A DNA stretch of 64,000 nt. Source: Paraburkholderia xenovorans LB400. GTDB taxonomy: Bacteria > Pseudomonadota > Gammaproteobacteria > Burkholderiales > Burkholderiaceae. A program made the translations under genes and the position numbers. Positions within the stretch are counted from its first letter, which is position 1, and each line of letters begins with the position of its first letter. Location of the stretch: positions 124,001 through 188,000 of the forward strand of contig NC_007951.1 of NCBI RefSeq assembly GCF_000013645.1. Direction: 5' to 3'. Shown here piece after piece: positions 37,443 through 46,269 of the stretch. Below the pieces are notes generated by a model, which had not been told where the DNA came from, made no database searches, and saw nothing but the letters and a program-made list of their open reading frames with translations.

Positions 37443-38588
37443 ATGAACATCAAGATTCAAAAGCTGTTGCCGATCAGCGCTGCGGCGATGCTGTTCGCAA
37501 CGTTGGCAACTTCCGCGGCAGCTGACCAGGTCGTCAAGATCGGCCACGTTGCACCGCTGACTGGCGGTATCGCTCACCTGGGTAAAGACAACGAAAACGG
37601 TGCACGTCTGGCAGTTGAAGAAATCAACGCCAAAGGCCTGACGATCGGCGGCCAGAAGATCACGCTGCAACTGGACGCACAAGACGACGCGGCCGACCCG
37701 CGCACCGCAACGCAAGTCGCGCAGAAGCTGGTCGACGACAAGGTCGTCGCCGTGGTCGGCCACTTGAACTCGGGTACGTCGATCCCGGCTTCGAAGATCT
37801 ATAGCGATGCCGGCATCGTGCAGATCTCGCCGTCGGCAACGAACCCGGCCTACACGCAGCAAGGTTTCAAGACCACGTACCGCGTCGTCGCGACCGATGC
37901 GCAACAAGGTCCGGCACTGGCTAACTACGCAGCGAAGGGTCTGAAAGTGAAGAGCGTCGCGATCGTCGACGACTCGACCGCTTACGGCCAGGGTCTGGCA
38001 AACGAATTCGAAAAGACGGCGAAATCGCTGGGCCTGAACGTGATGTCGCATGACGCGACGAACGACAAGGCTGTCGACTTCCGCGCGATTCTGACGAAGA
38101 TCAAGGGCGAAAACCCGGACGCGATCATGTACGGCGGCATGGACGCCACCGGCGGCCCGTTCGCCAAGCAAGCCAAGCAGCTTGGCCTGCGCGCGAAGGT
38201 GCTGGCAGGCGACGGCGTGTGTACCGACAAGCTGTCGGACCTGGCCGGCGACGCAACCGACAACATCGTCTGCTCGGAAGCCGGTATGGCGCTCGAGAAG
38301 ATGGCCGGCGGCGCAGCGTTCCTCGCCAAGTATCAGAAGCGTTTCGGTCAGCCGATCCAGATCTACGCTCCGTTCACGTATGACGCTGTGTACATCATCG
38401 TCGACGCTATGAAGCGTGCTAACTCGACCGACCCGGCCAAGATCCTGGCAGCCATGCCGAGCACGGACTACAAGGGTGTGATCGGTGAAACCACGTTCGA
38501 CTCGAAGGGCGACCTTCAGCACGGCGTGATCTCGCTGTACAACTACAAGGCAGGCAAGAAGACGCTGCTCGACGTAGTGAAGATGTAA
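37443..38588 (+). CDS. Branched-chain amino-acid ABC transporter substrate-binding protein (LivJ type)
   Basis: 381 residues from ATG 37443, with GGAG 7-10 bp upstream. Signal peptide MNIKIQKLLPISAAAMLFAT to TSAAADQ. Peripla_BP_6 fold: KIGHVAPLTGGIAHLGKDNE, VVGHLNSGTSIPAS, SPSATNP. No permease or ATPase gene is adjacent, so it is an orphan binding protein that must use a system encoded elsewhere. Codon choice is unusually strongly biased (consistent C/G endings, few rare codons), suggesting high expression. Confidence 0.93.
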   Translation: MNIKIQKLLPISAAAMLFATLATSAAADQVVKIGHVAPLTGGIAHLGKDNENGARLAVEEINAKGLTIGGQKITLQLDAQDDAADPRTATQVAQKLVDDKVVAVVGHLNSGTSIPASKIYSDAGIVQISPSATNPAYTQQGFKTTYRVVATDAQQGPALANYAAKGLKVKSVAIVDDSTAYGQGLANEFEKTAKSLGLNVMSHDATNDKAVDFRAILTKIKGENPDAIMYGGMDATGGPFAKQAKQLGLRAKVLAGDGVCTDKLSDLAGDATDNIVCSEAGMALEKMAGGAAFLAKYQKRFGQPIQIYAPFTYDAVYIIVDAMKRANSTDPAKILAAMPSTDYKGVIGETTFDSKGDLQHGVISLYNYKAGKKTLLDVVKM

Positions 38589-38640
38589 AAATCGCGTGAC
38601 CGTGGGCAGCGTTGGTCTGTCTTCGGTCGCCTGGTCAGGA

Positions 38641-38674
38641 AGGCACGCGCGCCGCGAGGTTCGCGTGCCTTTTT
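38641..38674 (+). terminator. Rho-independent terminator after the LivJ-type gene
   Basis: AGGCACGCG..CGCGTGCCT stem followed by TTTTT, about 50 bp past the stop codon. Confidence 0.9.
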
Positions 38675-38731
38675 CTTTGCCGATTCGTTTTGTGAATCTT
38701 TCTTGCCGATCCGCATTGTTCGGAGAATGCC

Positions 38732-39748
38732 GTGACCACTGTGACCCGTTCGTTCGACGACGCATGGCGCCGCTGGATTGCCGAGAATCTGCTGCTCGAC
38801 GCACCGCCCTCCGCGCTGCATGGCGCACTGCTCGGCCACGGTTTCGATGCGGCCGATGTCACGCGAGAAATCGAAGCGGCGCTCGCGAGTCCTTATTTTC
38901 ACGGCGCTGCGCGCTTGCGCAATCGTTTGCGTAAGCGTGAATGGATTTTGTCGGTGTATAGCGAACTGAATCGCATGCGCGCGGCGAGCGGTGTGATCGA
39001 ACGGTGCGAACGCTTATCGCGCGATGCGTTCTTTGAGCAGTATTACTTTCAGAACCGGCCAGTCATTATCACCGGCGCATTCGATTTCTGGCCTGCGTGT
39101 TCGCGTTGGAATTGGGACTATCTTCGCCGGCAGTGCGGCGATTGCGAAGTGGAAGTGCAGTTCGGCCGCGAGTCGGATGCGAATTACGAAATCAATCAAC
39201 CCAGGCTCACGCGCATGATGCGCTTTGCCGATTATGTCGATCTAGTCGAGCAGCGCGGCCCGACAAACGATTTCTATATGACCGCCAATAACACCTCGCG
39301 CAATCGCGCGGCGCTCGCGGCGTTATGGTCCGATGTGCCGCCAATCGACGCCTATCTGGATGCCGCGTCGCCCGACACCGGTTTCTTCTGGATGGGACCG
39401 GCCGGAACAAAGACGCCGTTTCACCATGACCTGACCAACAATTTCATGGCGCAGGTGATCGGCCGCAAACACATCAAACTCGTGCCGCTGTCCGATACGC
39501 CGTATATGGCGAACCACCTGCATTGCTATTCGCGAGTGGACGGCGGTGCGATCGACTTCGACAGTTTCCCGTCGATGCGGCAGGCGCAATTGATCGAGTG
39601 CACGCTCGCGCCAGGCGAACTGCTGTTTCTGCCTGTCGGCTGGTGGCATTACGTGGAAGGAATTGACGCATCGGTGACGATGACGTTTACCAATTTTCTT
39701 CGCAGCAACGATTTCTCGCGTCGCTACGATACGTATCACGAACTATGA
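38732..39748 (+). CDS. Cupin-like / JmjC-domain protein
   Basis: 338 residues from GTG 38732 with CGGAG upstream. Residues 1-100 are helical with no known domain. Residues 105-330 form a cupin_8/JmjC fold: FQNRPVIITGAFDFWPA, the metal-binding HxD (His231, Asp233 in TPFHHDLTNN), KHIKLVPL and the distal His306 in LPVGWWHYVEG. These are the ligands of Fe(II)/2-oxoglutarate-dependent hydroxylases. The substrate, perhaps a protein side chain, is unknown. Confidence 0.87.
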   Translation: MTTVTRSFDDAWRRWIAENLLLDAPPSALHGALLGHGFDAADVTREIEAALASPYFHGAARLRNRLRKREWILSVYSELNRMRAASGVIERCERLSRDAFFEQYYFQNRPVIITGAFDFWPACSRWNWDYLRRQCGDCEVEVQFGRESDANYEINQPRLTRMMRFADYVDLVEQRGPTNDFYMTANNTSRNRAALAALWSDVPPIDAYLDAASPDTGFFWMGPAGTKTPFHHDLTNNFMAQVIGRKHIKLVPLSDTPYMANHLHCYSRVDGGAIDFDSFPSMRQAQLIECTLAPGELLFLPVGWWHYVEGIDASVTMTFTNFLRSNDFSRRYDTYHEL

Positions 39749-39837
39749 CGTGCGGTTGAATGGAGCGCCGCGCTGAAGCGTCGCGGTCGGAATGCGATGC
39801 TGGAGGTGAGAAGCGTCGTGAATCGGCTAGAAGTGGC

Positions 39838-39950
39838 GCAAAGCGGGGAGAAGCGCGGAAAAAGGCGAAAGAAGCGCGGAGCGAAACATGGAGAAAAGCG
39901 CGCAGCGAAACATAAAAAAGCGCTGATAAAAGCGCTGATAAAAGCCCGGC
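39838..39950. repeat. Purine-rich, internally repetitive intergenic stretch
   Basis: Strong purine bias on the + strand, built from AAGCGCGGA-like and AGCGAAACAT (twice) units, ending in two direct copies of AAAAGCGCTGAT. It lies between two genes facing each other and just before a terminator; no coding potential is seen. Confidence 0.65.
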
Positions 39951-39984
39951 AAAAAAATCGGCGAGCCGGTTGCCCGGCTCGCCG
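39951..39984 (-). terminator. Rho-independent terminator of the repeat-rich lipoprotein gene
   Basis: CGGCGAGCCGG-TTG-CCCGGCTCGCCG hairpin; on the - strand followed by seven T (39957-39951). Confidence 0.9.
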
Positions 39985-40039
39985 CCCCCTTCGACGCTTG
40001 TTTGTTCGCGCCGTTATTTGCTGTCGTTGTCTTTGTTCG

Positions 40040-41494
40040 TCACTTCCTGATTGCCAGAGCGCCGAGACCGCCGAGCAGGCCGCCGCCGGTCGTGCCGCCT
40101 GCCGACGTCGCCGCACCGCTCAAGGCGCCGGTGACGGTGGTCAGCAAACCGGTGACCGGCGCGAGCGGATTGCTGCCGCCGCCACCCGATCCTGTGGCCG
40201 AGCCCAGCGCGCCCGTCAGCGACGACACGGCCGAGGTCACGGGCGCAAGCGGATTGCCGCTGCTGTTCGTCGCGCCGCTCAAGGCACCAGTGACCGAACT
40301 CACGACGCCGGTAAGCGGCGCGAGCGGACTACCCGAGCCCGTGCCGCCAAGGCCGCCGAGGCTGCCGGTCAAGCTGCTGACGACACTGGTCAACGGTGCG
40401 AGCGGGCCGCCGGCGCCGCTTCCGCCCGTCAGGCCACCGCTCAAGGTGCCGGGCAGCGCGGTGAGGATGCTGGTCAACGGCGCGAGCGGTGAGCCCGTGC
40501 CTGCGCCGCTGCCCGGATTCAGAATGCCCGTGATGCCGCCGAGCGGATTGCCGCTACTCGGGGCGCCAGCCGTCAACAGGCCGCCCGCGGACGTGACCGT
40601 GTCGCCGAGTTTGGTGACGACGTTGCCGAGATTCTGGCCGACCGGATTACCGGTCGCGCCGCTGAGCTTGCCGCCGGCGCTGTCGAGACCATGACCGATT
40701 GTCGAAAGCAGGCCGTTTAGCGGTGCGCCGAGACCCGTCGTGTCGCCGACGGTTTGCGTCGTCTGCGCGAGCGTGCTCGTGATCGGCGTGATCGCGGTGG
40801 AGACCGTCTGCGTGACTTGCTGGATCGGGCCGTTCGTCAGTTGCGAACCGAGTTGGGTGCCGAGGCCGCTGACCGCGTTGCCGACCGTCGAGACCGTGCT
40901 GCCGAGCGGCGTGGTCAATGCGCTCAGCGGCGCGGTGGGGCCGCTGCCGAGGCTCGTGACCAACTGGCCGGCGCTGTTGACGGCCTGGCCCGCGTCGTAG
41001 ACCAGGTTGCCACTGCTGCCGAGCGTCGTGCCGAGCGGATTGGTGGAATTGCCAAGCTGGCCGAGCCCGTTCGCCACGCCTGTGCCGACGGCGGTCACGC
41101 CGTTGCCGAGATTCGATACCACGTTGCCGAGCGCCGTGGTGGTCGCCGGATTCGCGCCCGGAATCGGCGTGAGGCCGATCTGGCTGCCGACGGCGGAGAC
41201 GGTTTGGCCGGTGGCGGTGATCACGTTGCCGGTGTTTTGCACGACGACGCCGATGGGGTTGGCGCTGGTGGGGGTTGGTGTCGGTGTTGGTGTTGGTGTT
41301 GGTGTTGGTGTTGGTGTTGGTGTTGGTGTCGGTGTCGGCGTCGGCGTCGGCGTGCCGCCGCCCGAACCGCCTCCGGCACCTGCACCCGCGCCACTTCCCG
41401 TACCTGGCCTCGTCAGCGTGCTCCCGCAGCCTGTCAGGATGATCATCGACGTGACGCACATGGCGATCGCCGTCAGCTTGAATTTGCGATTCAT
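40040..41494 (-). CDS. Repeat-rich outer lipoprotein with (Thr-Pro) stalk
   Basis: 484 residues from ATG 41494, preceded by GGGGGAG. Lipobox IILTGC with Cys23 as lipidation site; position +2 is Gly, so outer-membrane sorting is likely. Then a Gly/Ser/Ala spacer, a 29-residue Thr-Pro stalk (residues 48-76), and about 400 residues of Gly/Ser/Thr/Val/Leu-rich imperfect repeats. In the second half these have the form (N/S)PLAPxTSVVSSLTGALGG, each about 20-25 residues. It resembles Burkholderia surface proteins often named collagen-like, but the Gly-x-y pattern is not regular. Probable envelope or surface protein; function unknown. Own terminator. Confidence 0.8.
   Translation of the reverse strand: MNRKFKLTAIAMCVTSMIILTGCGSTLTRPGTGSGAGAGAGGGSGGGTPTPTPTPTPTPTPTPTPTPTPTPTPTPTSANPIGVVVQNTGNVITATGQTVSAVGSQIGLTPIPGANPATTTALGNVVSNLGNGVTAVGTGVANGLGQLGNSTNPLGTTLGSSGNLVYDAGQAVNSAGQLVTSLGSGPTAPLSALTTPLGSTVSTVGNAVSGLGTQLGSQLTNGPIQQVTQTVSTAITPITSTLAQTTQTVGDTTGLGAPLNGLLSTIGHGLDSAGGKLSGATGNPVGQNLGNVVTKLGDTVTSAGGLLTAGAPSSGNPLGGITGILNPGSGAGTGSPLAPLTSILTALPGTLSGGLTGGSGAGGPLAPLTSVVSSLTGSLGGLGGTGSGSPLAPLTGVVSSVTGALSGATNSSGNPLAPVTSAVSSLTGALGSATGSGGGGSNPLAPVTGLLTTVTGALSGAATSAGGTTGGGLLGGLGALAIRK
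41267..41353. repeat. Hexanucleotide microsatellite coding the Thr-Pro stalk
   Basis: About 14 copies of GGTGTT with GGTGTC/GGCGTC variants at the edges, in frame with Thr and Pro codons. Less perfect than the coxG repeat, with substitutions only at third codon positions, which suggests selection for the Thr-Pro pattern. Confidence 0.93.
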
Positions 41495-41758
41495 GGTCTG
41501 CTCCCCCGTAGTTCTGGAAATTACTTTGCCTGGGGGAGCTAATTGCAAGGCCTATGCCATTTTTATCCACACGTCGGCGGCATGGAGTAAACGTCTATAA
41601 ATCATAGTGTTGTCGACGCGAGCGCGAAAGCTGGCGAGACTCGTTTCAACCGACGTGTCGCGGAACACCTCATTGCGCGGCCCGCACGTAACGTAACGTC
41701 AGGCGCGCGCTTCGCACGGACCTCACATGCTCCGACGCAGCCGCGGCGTGCTTGTGCG

Positions 41759-42970
41759 TCAGATCTTCAAACGCCGCAACACCTTCGGGCCCGCGAGCGC
41801 GATCAACGCGGAACAGATGGCGACCACTGACAACCCGATCGGCAAACTGCTCACCTGCGTCACCGCGCCAATGATCACCGGCCCGAGCAGCAGCCCGAAG
41901 TACGCCAGCCCGGCAACGTGCGCCAGTCCCTCCGCCGCGTGAATCCCTTTGACGCTCGCCGCCGCCGCGAACAGCACAGGCATCATGTTCGCGAGGCCGA
42001 GACCCATCATCGTGAAACCGATCAGCGCCGCGACCGGATTCGGCAGCAACAGCGCACCGACCATGCCGACGCAGGCGAGCGTGGCGCTGGCCATCACCAG
42101 TTGCGGAGCACCGAAGCGGGCGCGCACCGCGTCGCCGGCAAAGCGCGCGGCCGCCATGCCGCCCGAAAACGCCGCGTAGGCGGCACTCGCCAGCGCGGGC
42201 GAGGCCAATACGACGTCACGCATATAGACAGTGGCCCAGTCGTACATCGCGCCTTCCGCGATCAGCGCGACCAGCGCCATCGCGCCGAGTGCCCACAGCG
42301 CCGGCGAGCGCCAGCGGTTGGCGCGCGGCGTGGCGGAGTCGGGATGTTCGGCGTGCGGCACGTGCGGCAGCACGGAAGGACAGGCGGCCAACAGGACGAG
42401 CGCGCTGACCGCGGCGGCCAGCGCGAGATGGACCGCCGGCGCCATGCCGCGCGACAGCAGCGCGCCGCCGACCGCCGCGCCCGCCATCCCGCCAACGCTG
42501 AACATGCCGTGCAACGACGACATGATCGGCTTGCCGAGCGCTTTTTCGACGGCGCTGGCCTCGGCGTTCATCGCGACATCCAGCGTAGCCATGCCCGCGC
42601 CGAAGGTGGCCAGCACGGCCAGCAGCAGCCAGTACGTCGGCACAACCAGGATCAGCGCCGCGCACACCGCCATCACGAGGCCGCCGCTCAGGCAGGCGCG
42701 CCGCGTGCCGACCCGCGCGATCCACGAAGCATTGGCCGCCATCGCGCCGATCGAGCCGCCGGCCACTGCCAGCAGCGCAAAGGAGAGCATCGCCGCGTTC
42801 AGATGGAAACGGTCACGCACCGTCGGCACATGCACCCCCCACGACGCGTACATCATGCCGGCGATGAAAAACACCGCCATCGTGGCGATACGGGCGCGCT
42901 GCCGAGCGGTATCGGACAGTTCGCGGTGAGCGGCGGGAAGGGCGGCGTATTCGGAAGAGCGGTCTGACAC
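41759..42970 (-). CDS. MFS transporter
   Basis: 403 residues if GTG 42970 is the start; the frame is open further upstream and the start is uncertain. Twelve hydrophobic helices with FFIAGMMYASWGVHVPTVRD in helix 1 and EGAMYDWATVYMRDV in the second half, as in YbjJ-type MFS proteins. Substrate unknown. Divergent from the HugZ-like gene across about 210 bp that include a short GCTCA/GCTCG pentamer run at 43084-43108. Confidence 0.82.
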   Translation of the reverse strand: MSDRSSEYAALPAAHRELSDTARQRARIATMAVFFIAGMMYASWGVHVPTVRDRFHLNAAMLSFALLAVAGGSIGAMAANASWIARVGTRRACLSGGLVMAVCAALILVVPTYWLLLAVLATFGAGMATLDVAMNAEASAVEKALGKPIMSSLHGMFSVGGMAGAAVGGALLSRGMAPAVHLALAAAVSALVLLAACPSVLPHVPHAEHPDSATPRANRWRSPALWALGAMALVALIAEGAMYDWATVYMRDVVLASPALASAAYAAFSGGMAAARFAGDAVRARFGAPQLVMASATLACVGMVGALLLPNPVAALIGFTMMGLGLANMMPVLFAAAASVKGIHAAEGLAHVAGLAYFGLLLGPVIIGAVTQVSSLPIGLSVVAICSALIALAGPKVLRRLKI

Positions 42971-43181
42971 GGAGATCTCGAGGAGGGAGACGCGGGAGAA
43001 AGCGCGTTGAAAGCGAAATTCCGATTCTAACGAAGCATGCTGTTTTATGCTGGAAGGCGGAATCCGCATAGTTGCGGTTGTTCGGCTCAGCTCAGCTCGG
43101 CTCAGCTTGACCGGACTGGCCTCGCGCGGCGTGCTTGCCGCTTTTCTATGATTCGCCGCAGATCTGTGAAGGAGCACACAC

Positions 43182-43835
43182 TTGAACATTCCCGCTCACG
43201 CCCCGCTGCATCTGCTGCACACGGCCGCCGTCGGCACGCTCGCCACTCACGCTCGGCAGCCGGAAGGCTTTCCTTATCCGTCCGTGCTGCCGTTTGCACC
43301 GGACCCGCAGCATCGTCCGACGATCCTGGTGAGCCGGCTCGCCGAGCATACCCATAACCTGCACGCCGACCCGCGCGCCGGTTTTCTGGCAGTCGACGCC
43401 CCCGACGGCGACGTGCTGAGCGGCCAGCGCGTCACGCTGCTCGGCACCTTCGAACCGATCGACCCGACGCCCGAGGTCGTGCAACGCTATCTGCGCTACC
43501 ACCCGGACGCGGAGCGCTATCTGGTGCTCGGCGACTTCACGTTCTGGGCGATGCGGCTCGAACGGCTGCGCTATATCGGCGGTTTCGGCGCAATGGGATG
43601 GCTGGATGGCGCGGAACTCGATCTATTGCCGCCACTCGCTTTCGATGAAGAGAACGCACTCATCGCCCAATTCGCCGGCCATGCCGAAGGAATTCACCTA
43701 CTGGGCGCCGACCGATATGGCGCGGATCTGAAAGTGAACGGAGTGCGAAGCCGTTTTGTCTTCGACGACGCGAAACTCAATATCGGGAACCTGCGCGCGG
43801 CGCTCGAAGATTGCATGCAGCGCTACGCTAATTAG
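43182..43835 (+). CDS. HugZ / pyridoxamine 5'-phosphate oxidase-like protein
   Basis: 217 residues from TTG 43182, chosen for the GAAGGAG 8-10 bp upstream. N-terminal split-barrel (LHTAAVGTLATHARQPEGFP, PTILVSRLAEHTHNL) and a C-terminal DUF2470-like domain (GADLKVNGVRSRFVF). This arrangement is that of HugZ-type haem-utilisation proteins and relatives. Haem degradation is possible but not shown by its neighbours. Confidence 0.83.
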   Translation: MNIPAHAPLHLLHTAAVGTLATHARQPEGFPYPSVLPFAPDPQHRPTILVSRLAEHTHNLHADPRAGFLAVDAPDGDVLSGQRVTLLGTFEPIDPTPEVVQRYLRYHPDAERYLVLGDFTFWAMRLERLRYIGGFGAMGWLDGAELDLLPPLAFDEENALIAQFAGHAEGIHLLGADRYGADLKVNGVRSRFVFDDAKLNIGNLRAALEDCMQRYAN

Positions 43836-43853
43836 CGCTTTTAGCGCTGTTTT
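43834..43853 (+). terminator. Short terminator after the HugZ-like gene
   Basis: AGCGCT-TTT-AGCGCT hairpin overlapping the stop codon and followed by GTTTT. The rest of 43854-44125 is AT-rich with no gene; it was probably the upstream region of the hns-like gene before the IS256 insertion. Confidence 0.6.
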
Positions 43854-44125
43854 GGGGAAAACGCTCATGCGTAATAACGCGACAAACGCCCGTAGCAATA
43901 AGCTACGACCGTTCAGATGCAAGCTTTCATGGCATGAAATGTTGTCGGCAAATGGCACCTTCAATTTTCATATTTTGAGAGATAATCTCGTAATTACCGA
44001 CGTTGACTGCGTTTTTCAGCAAAATCTGAAATCAGCTATTTGAAAGGAAGCGGTGTATATGGCGGGGGCCGGAAATTTTTTGAAACGTATTTTGATTAAT
44101 TTAACGCGTGCGCTTTTGTAGTTTT

Positions 44126-45556
44126 GAGCTAACGTCAAGAGTGGTGTACGAACATTTTGATGGCGGTCGATTTCAAGCGGCGCGTTTCTGCTGAACCGGT
44201 CGATCGTCTTGCACCGGTTCGCCGTCCTTAAAGGCAATGCCCTCGAGCAACAGCTTGATCTTTTCCGGGCCGTTAATACGGCGCCAAGTCTTCTCAGCCT
44301 CCTCGATCAGCTTGAATGCCAGACCGAGGAAGGTTGGTCGCGACACGCAATTGCGCGTACGTGTCGTGCGGTGCCGCACGGTCGCGAACGTCGACTCGAT
44401 CGCGTTGGTGGTGCGCAGATGCTGCCAATGCTCGGCAGGGAAGTCGTAAAACGCGAGCAAGCTGTCTCGATCCTTCTTCAGCGTTTCGGCTGCTTTCGGA
44501 TATTTCGCCGCATAGATCGACACGAAACGATCGAACGCGGCATGTGCCTCGGCGCGCGTGGCGGCCATCCAGATCGCCTGCATGTCCGCCTTCGCGCGCC
44601 CCTGTTGCGACTTCGGCAGCGCATTGAGCACGTTGCCCATCTTGTGAAACCAGCAGCGCTGGCCACGCGTGGCCGGAAACACTTCTTCCAGGGCCGCCCA
44701 GAAGCCCATTGCGCCGTCGCCAACAGCCAGCAATGGCCCCGCCTGCAAGCCACGCGCTTTCAGCTCCAGCAGCAGCTCCAGCCACGACGCCTTCGTCTCA
44801 CGGTAGCCGTCGCCGATCGCCACGCGCTCTTTGCTCCCATCCGGCCTCACGCCGATGATCACCAGCAGGCATTGACCGTCCGAATTCTCGCTGCGCAGCC
44901 CGGTGTGAATGCCGTCGACCCACCAGTACACATAGCGCGATTTCGACAAGTCTCGCTTGCTCCAGGCTACGTGTTCTTCGGTCCATTGCGCCTTTAGCCG
45001 GCTCACCACATTCGCCGACAAACCCTTGGCATCCTCACCCAACAGCACGCTCAACGCTTCGCTCATGTCGCCCGTCGAGATGCCCTTCAGATACAGCCAC
45101 GGCAACGCGGCGCTCACGCGGGGCGACTTCCTCACGTACGGCGGCACGATCGACGAATTGAACTTCACGCCTGATCCCGATCGATCGCGCACCTTCGGCA
45201 CTTTCACCGGAATCGGCCCGGCCGCCGTCAATACCTCGCGTTCCGGCAAGTAGCCGTTGCGCACCACGGCGCGCTGCCCGTGCATGGTCTTGACGTTCGC
45301 GAACCGCTCCATCAGCTCTGCCAGCTCCGCTTCAATCGCTTGTTGAATCACCTGCCGTGCTCCTTGGCGGACCAACTCGTCCAGGCCGAGACCGGCACCC
45401 GATAGACCGATGACTTCTTTTTCCGTAAACTTGCTCATGGTGGATGGTTTGTTGTTTGCTGGTTTCCGACTTCGACAATCAGATTCTCAGCTGAAACCTC
45501 CACCGCCTTCAACCTTCCGCCTCAACTCCCCCGTACACCACTTCCGACTTTAGCTC
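44126..45556 (-). mobile_element. IS256-family insertion sequence with 9-bp target duplication
   Basis: 1,431 bp. Left end GAGCTAACGTCAAGAGTGGT, right end (reverse complement) GAGCTAAAGTCGGAAGTGGT; these imperfect terminal inverted repeats continue as GTACG. Direct repeats TGTAGTTTT flank it at 44117-44125 and 45557-45565. One intact transposase gene. The clean duplication indicates a simple, fairly recent insertion. Confidence 0.95.
44173..45438 (-). CDS. IS256-family transposase
   Basis: 421 residues, full length for the Transposase_mut family. DDE core seen as YWWVDGIHTGLRSE, VGDGAMGFWAALEEVFP with RCWFHKMGNVLNALP, and LRTTNAIESTFATVRHRT. N-terminal MSKFTEKEVIGLSGAGLGLD is unusual but family members vary there. 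Confidence 0.95.
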   Translation of the reverse strand: MSKFTEKEVIGLSGAGLGLDELVRQGARQVIQQAIEAELAELMERFANVKTMHGQRAVVRNGYLPEREVLTAAGPIPVKVPKVRDRSGSGVKFNSSIVPPYVRKSPRVSAALPWLYLKGISTGDMSEALSVLLGEDAKGLSANVVSRLKAQWTEEHVAWSKRDLSKSRYVYWWVDGIHTGLRSENSDGQCLLVIIGVRPDGSKERVAIGDGYRETKASWLELLLELKARGLQAGPLLAVGDGAMGFWAALEEVFPATRGQRCWFHKMGNVLNALPKSQQGRAKADMQAIWMAATRAEAHAAFDRFVSIYAAKYPKAAETLKKDRDSLLAFYDFPAEHWQHLRTTNAIESTFATVRHRTTRTRNCVSRPTFLGLAFKLIEEAEKTWRRINGPEKIKLLLEGIAFKDGEPVQDDRPVQQKRAA

Positions 45557-45670
45557 TGTAGTTTTTCTATTTTGTGTTAATCTCGCTATCAAATTCCGAG
45601 GCATGATCTACCTTCAAAGGGCAAGCTGGCTTCAGACCGGCAGTCATTTATCCAAACCACAAGGGAACCT

Positions 45671-45973
45671 ATGTCTTCCTACAAGGAACTACTCGCTCAG
45701 CGCGAGAAGCTCGAAAAGCAGATCGAAGAAGCGAAGTCGCGCGAATACGCGGAAGTGTTGAATGAGATCAAGCAGAAAATGGCCGACTACGGCATTTCTC
45801 TGACCGAACTCGGCGGTGGCCGCGCCGCCAAGGGTGCCAAAGCCGCTCGTCCGCGCGCCGGTGTCGCACCGAAGTATCGGGACCCGGACAGCGGCAGCAC
45901 GTGGTCGGGCCGCGGCAAGCCGCCGCGCTGGATCGCAGGTCTGGATCGCGAGAAGTTTCTGATCCAGAAGTAA
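45671..45973 (+). CDS. H-NS family nucleoid-associated protein
   Basis: 100 residues. N-terminal coiled-coil oligomerisation part (YKELLAQREKLEKQIEEAKS) and a C-terminal DNA-binding domain with YRDPDSGSTWSGRGKPPRW, the betaproteobacterial H-NS/BpH3 motif. Binds AT-rich DNA and silences genes. AAGGGAACC lies before the ATG. An IS256 element now ends 115 bp upstream, so its native promoter may be displaced or replaced. Confidence 0.95.
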   Translation: MSSYKELLAQREKLEKQIEEAKSREYAEVLNEIKQKMADYGISLTELGGGRAAKGAKAARPRAGVAPKYRDPDSGSTWSGRGKPPRWIAGLDREKFLIQK

Positions 45974-46066
45974 TGCGTTGAGCAGAAGGTAATGCTTCTG
46001 CCCATCAGTTAATACGAATAGCTTCAATCAGATGCACTTCTTATAGCGTCTGCCGTTGCAACAGAG

Positions 46067-46096
46067 AACCGCGTACCGTCTAGGGCGCGGTTTTTT
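46067..46096 (+). terminator. Rho-independent terminator after the hns-like gene
   Basis: AACCGCG..CGCGGTT stem with TTTTTT from 46091. Confidence 0.85.
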
Positions 46097-46202
46097 ATTG
46101 CCGCGGCAAAACGCCGCGATTTTGTCGTGCATACTCCACGAAAGTGGAACGCGAATGCTTTTCGTTTAGATAAGCAACTGATTTAAAAGGAATTTTTGAG
46201 GT

Positions 46203-46237
46203 ATCCCGGGCGCGTGCCGGGATGCGCCGGGTAGAAT
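46203..46237 (+). promoter_or_regulatory. Inverted repeat and -10 element before the CDF transporter gene
   Basis: ATCCCGG-N7-CCGGGAT at 46203-46223 immediately precedes TAGAAT (46232-46237), 32 bp before the ATG. Position fits an operator between -35 and -10, so regulation by a metal-responsive repressor is possible; the regulator is not identified. Confidence 0.4.
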
Positions 46238-46269
46238 GCAAGCATTGAACTTTTCACTCTGCTTCTGAG

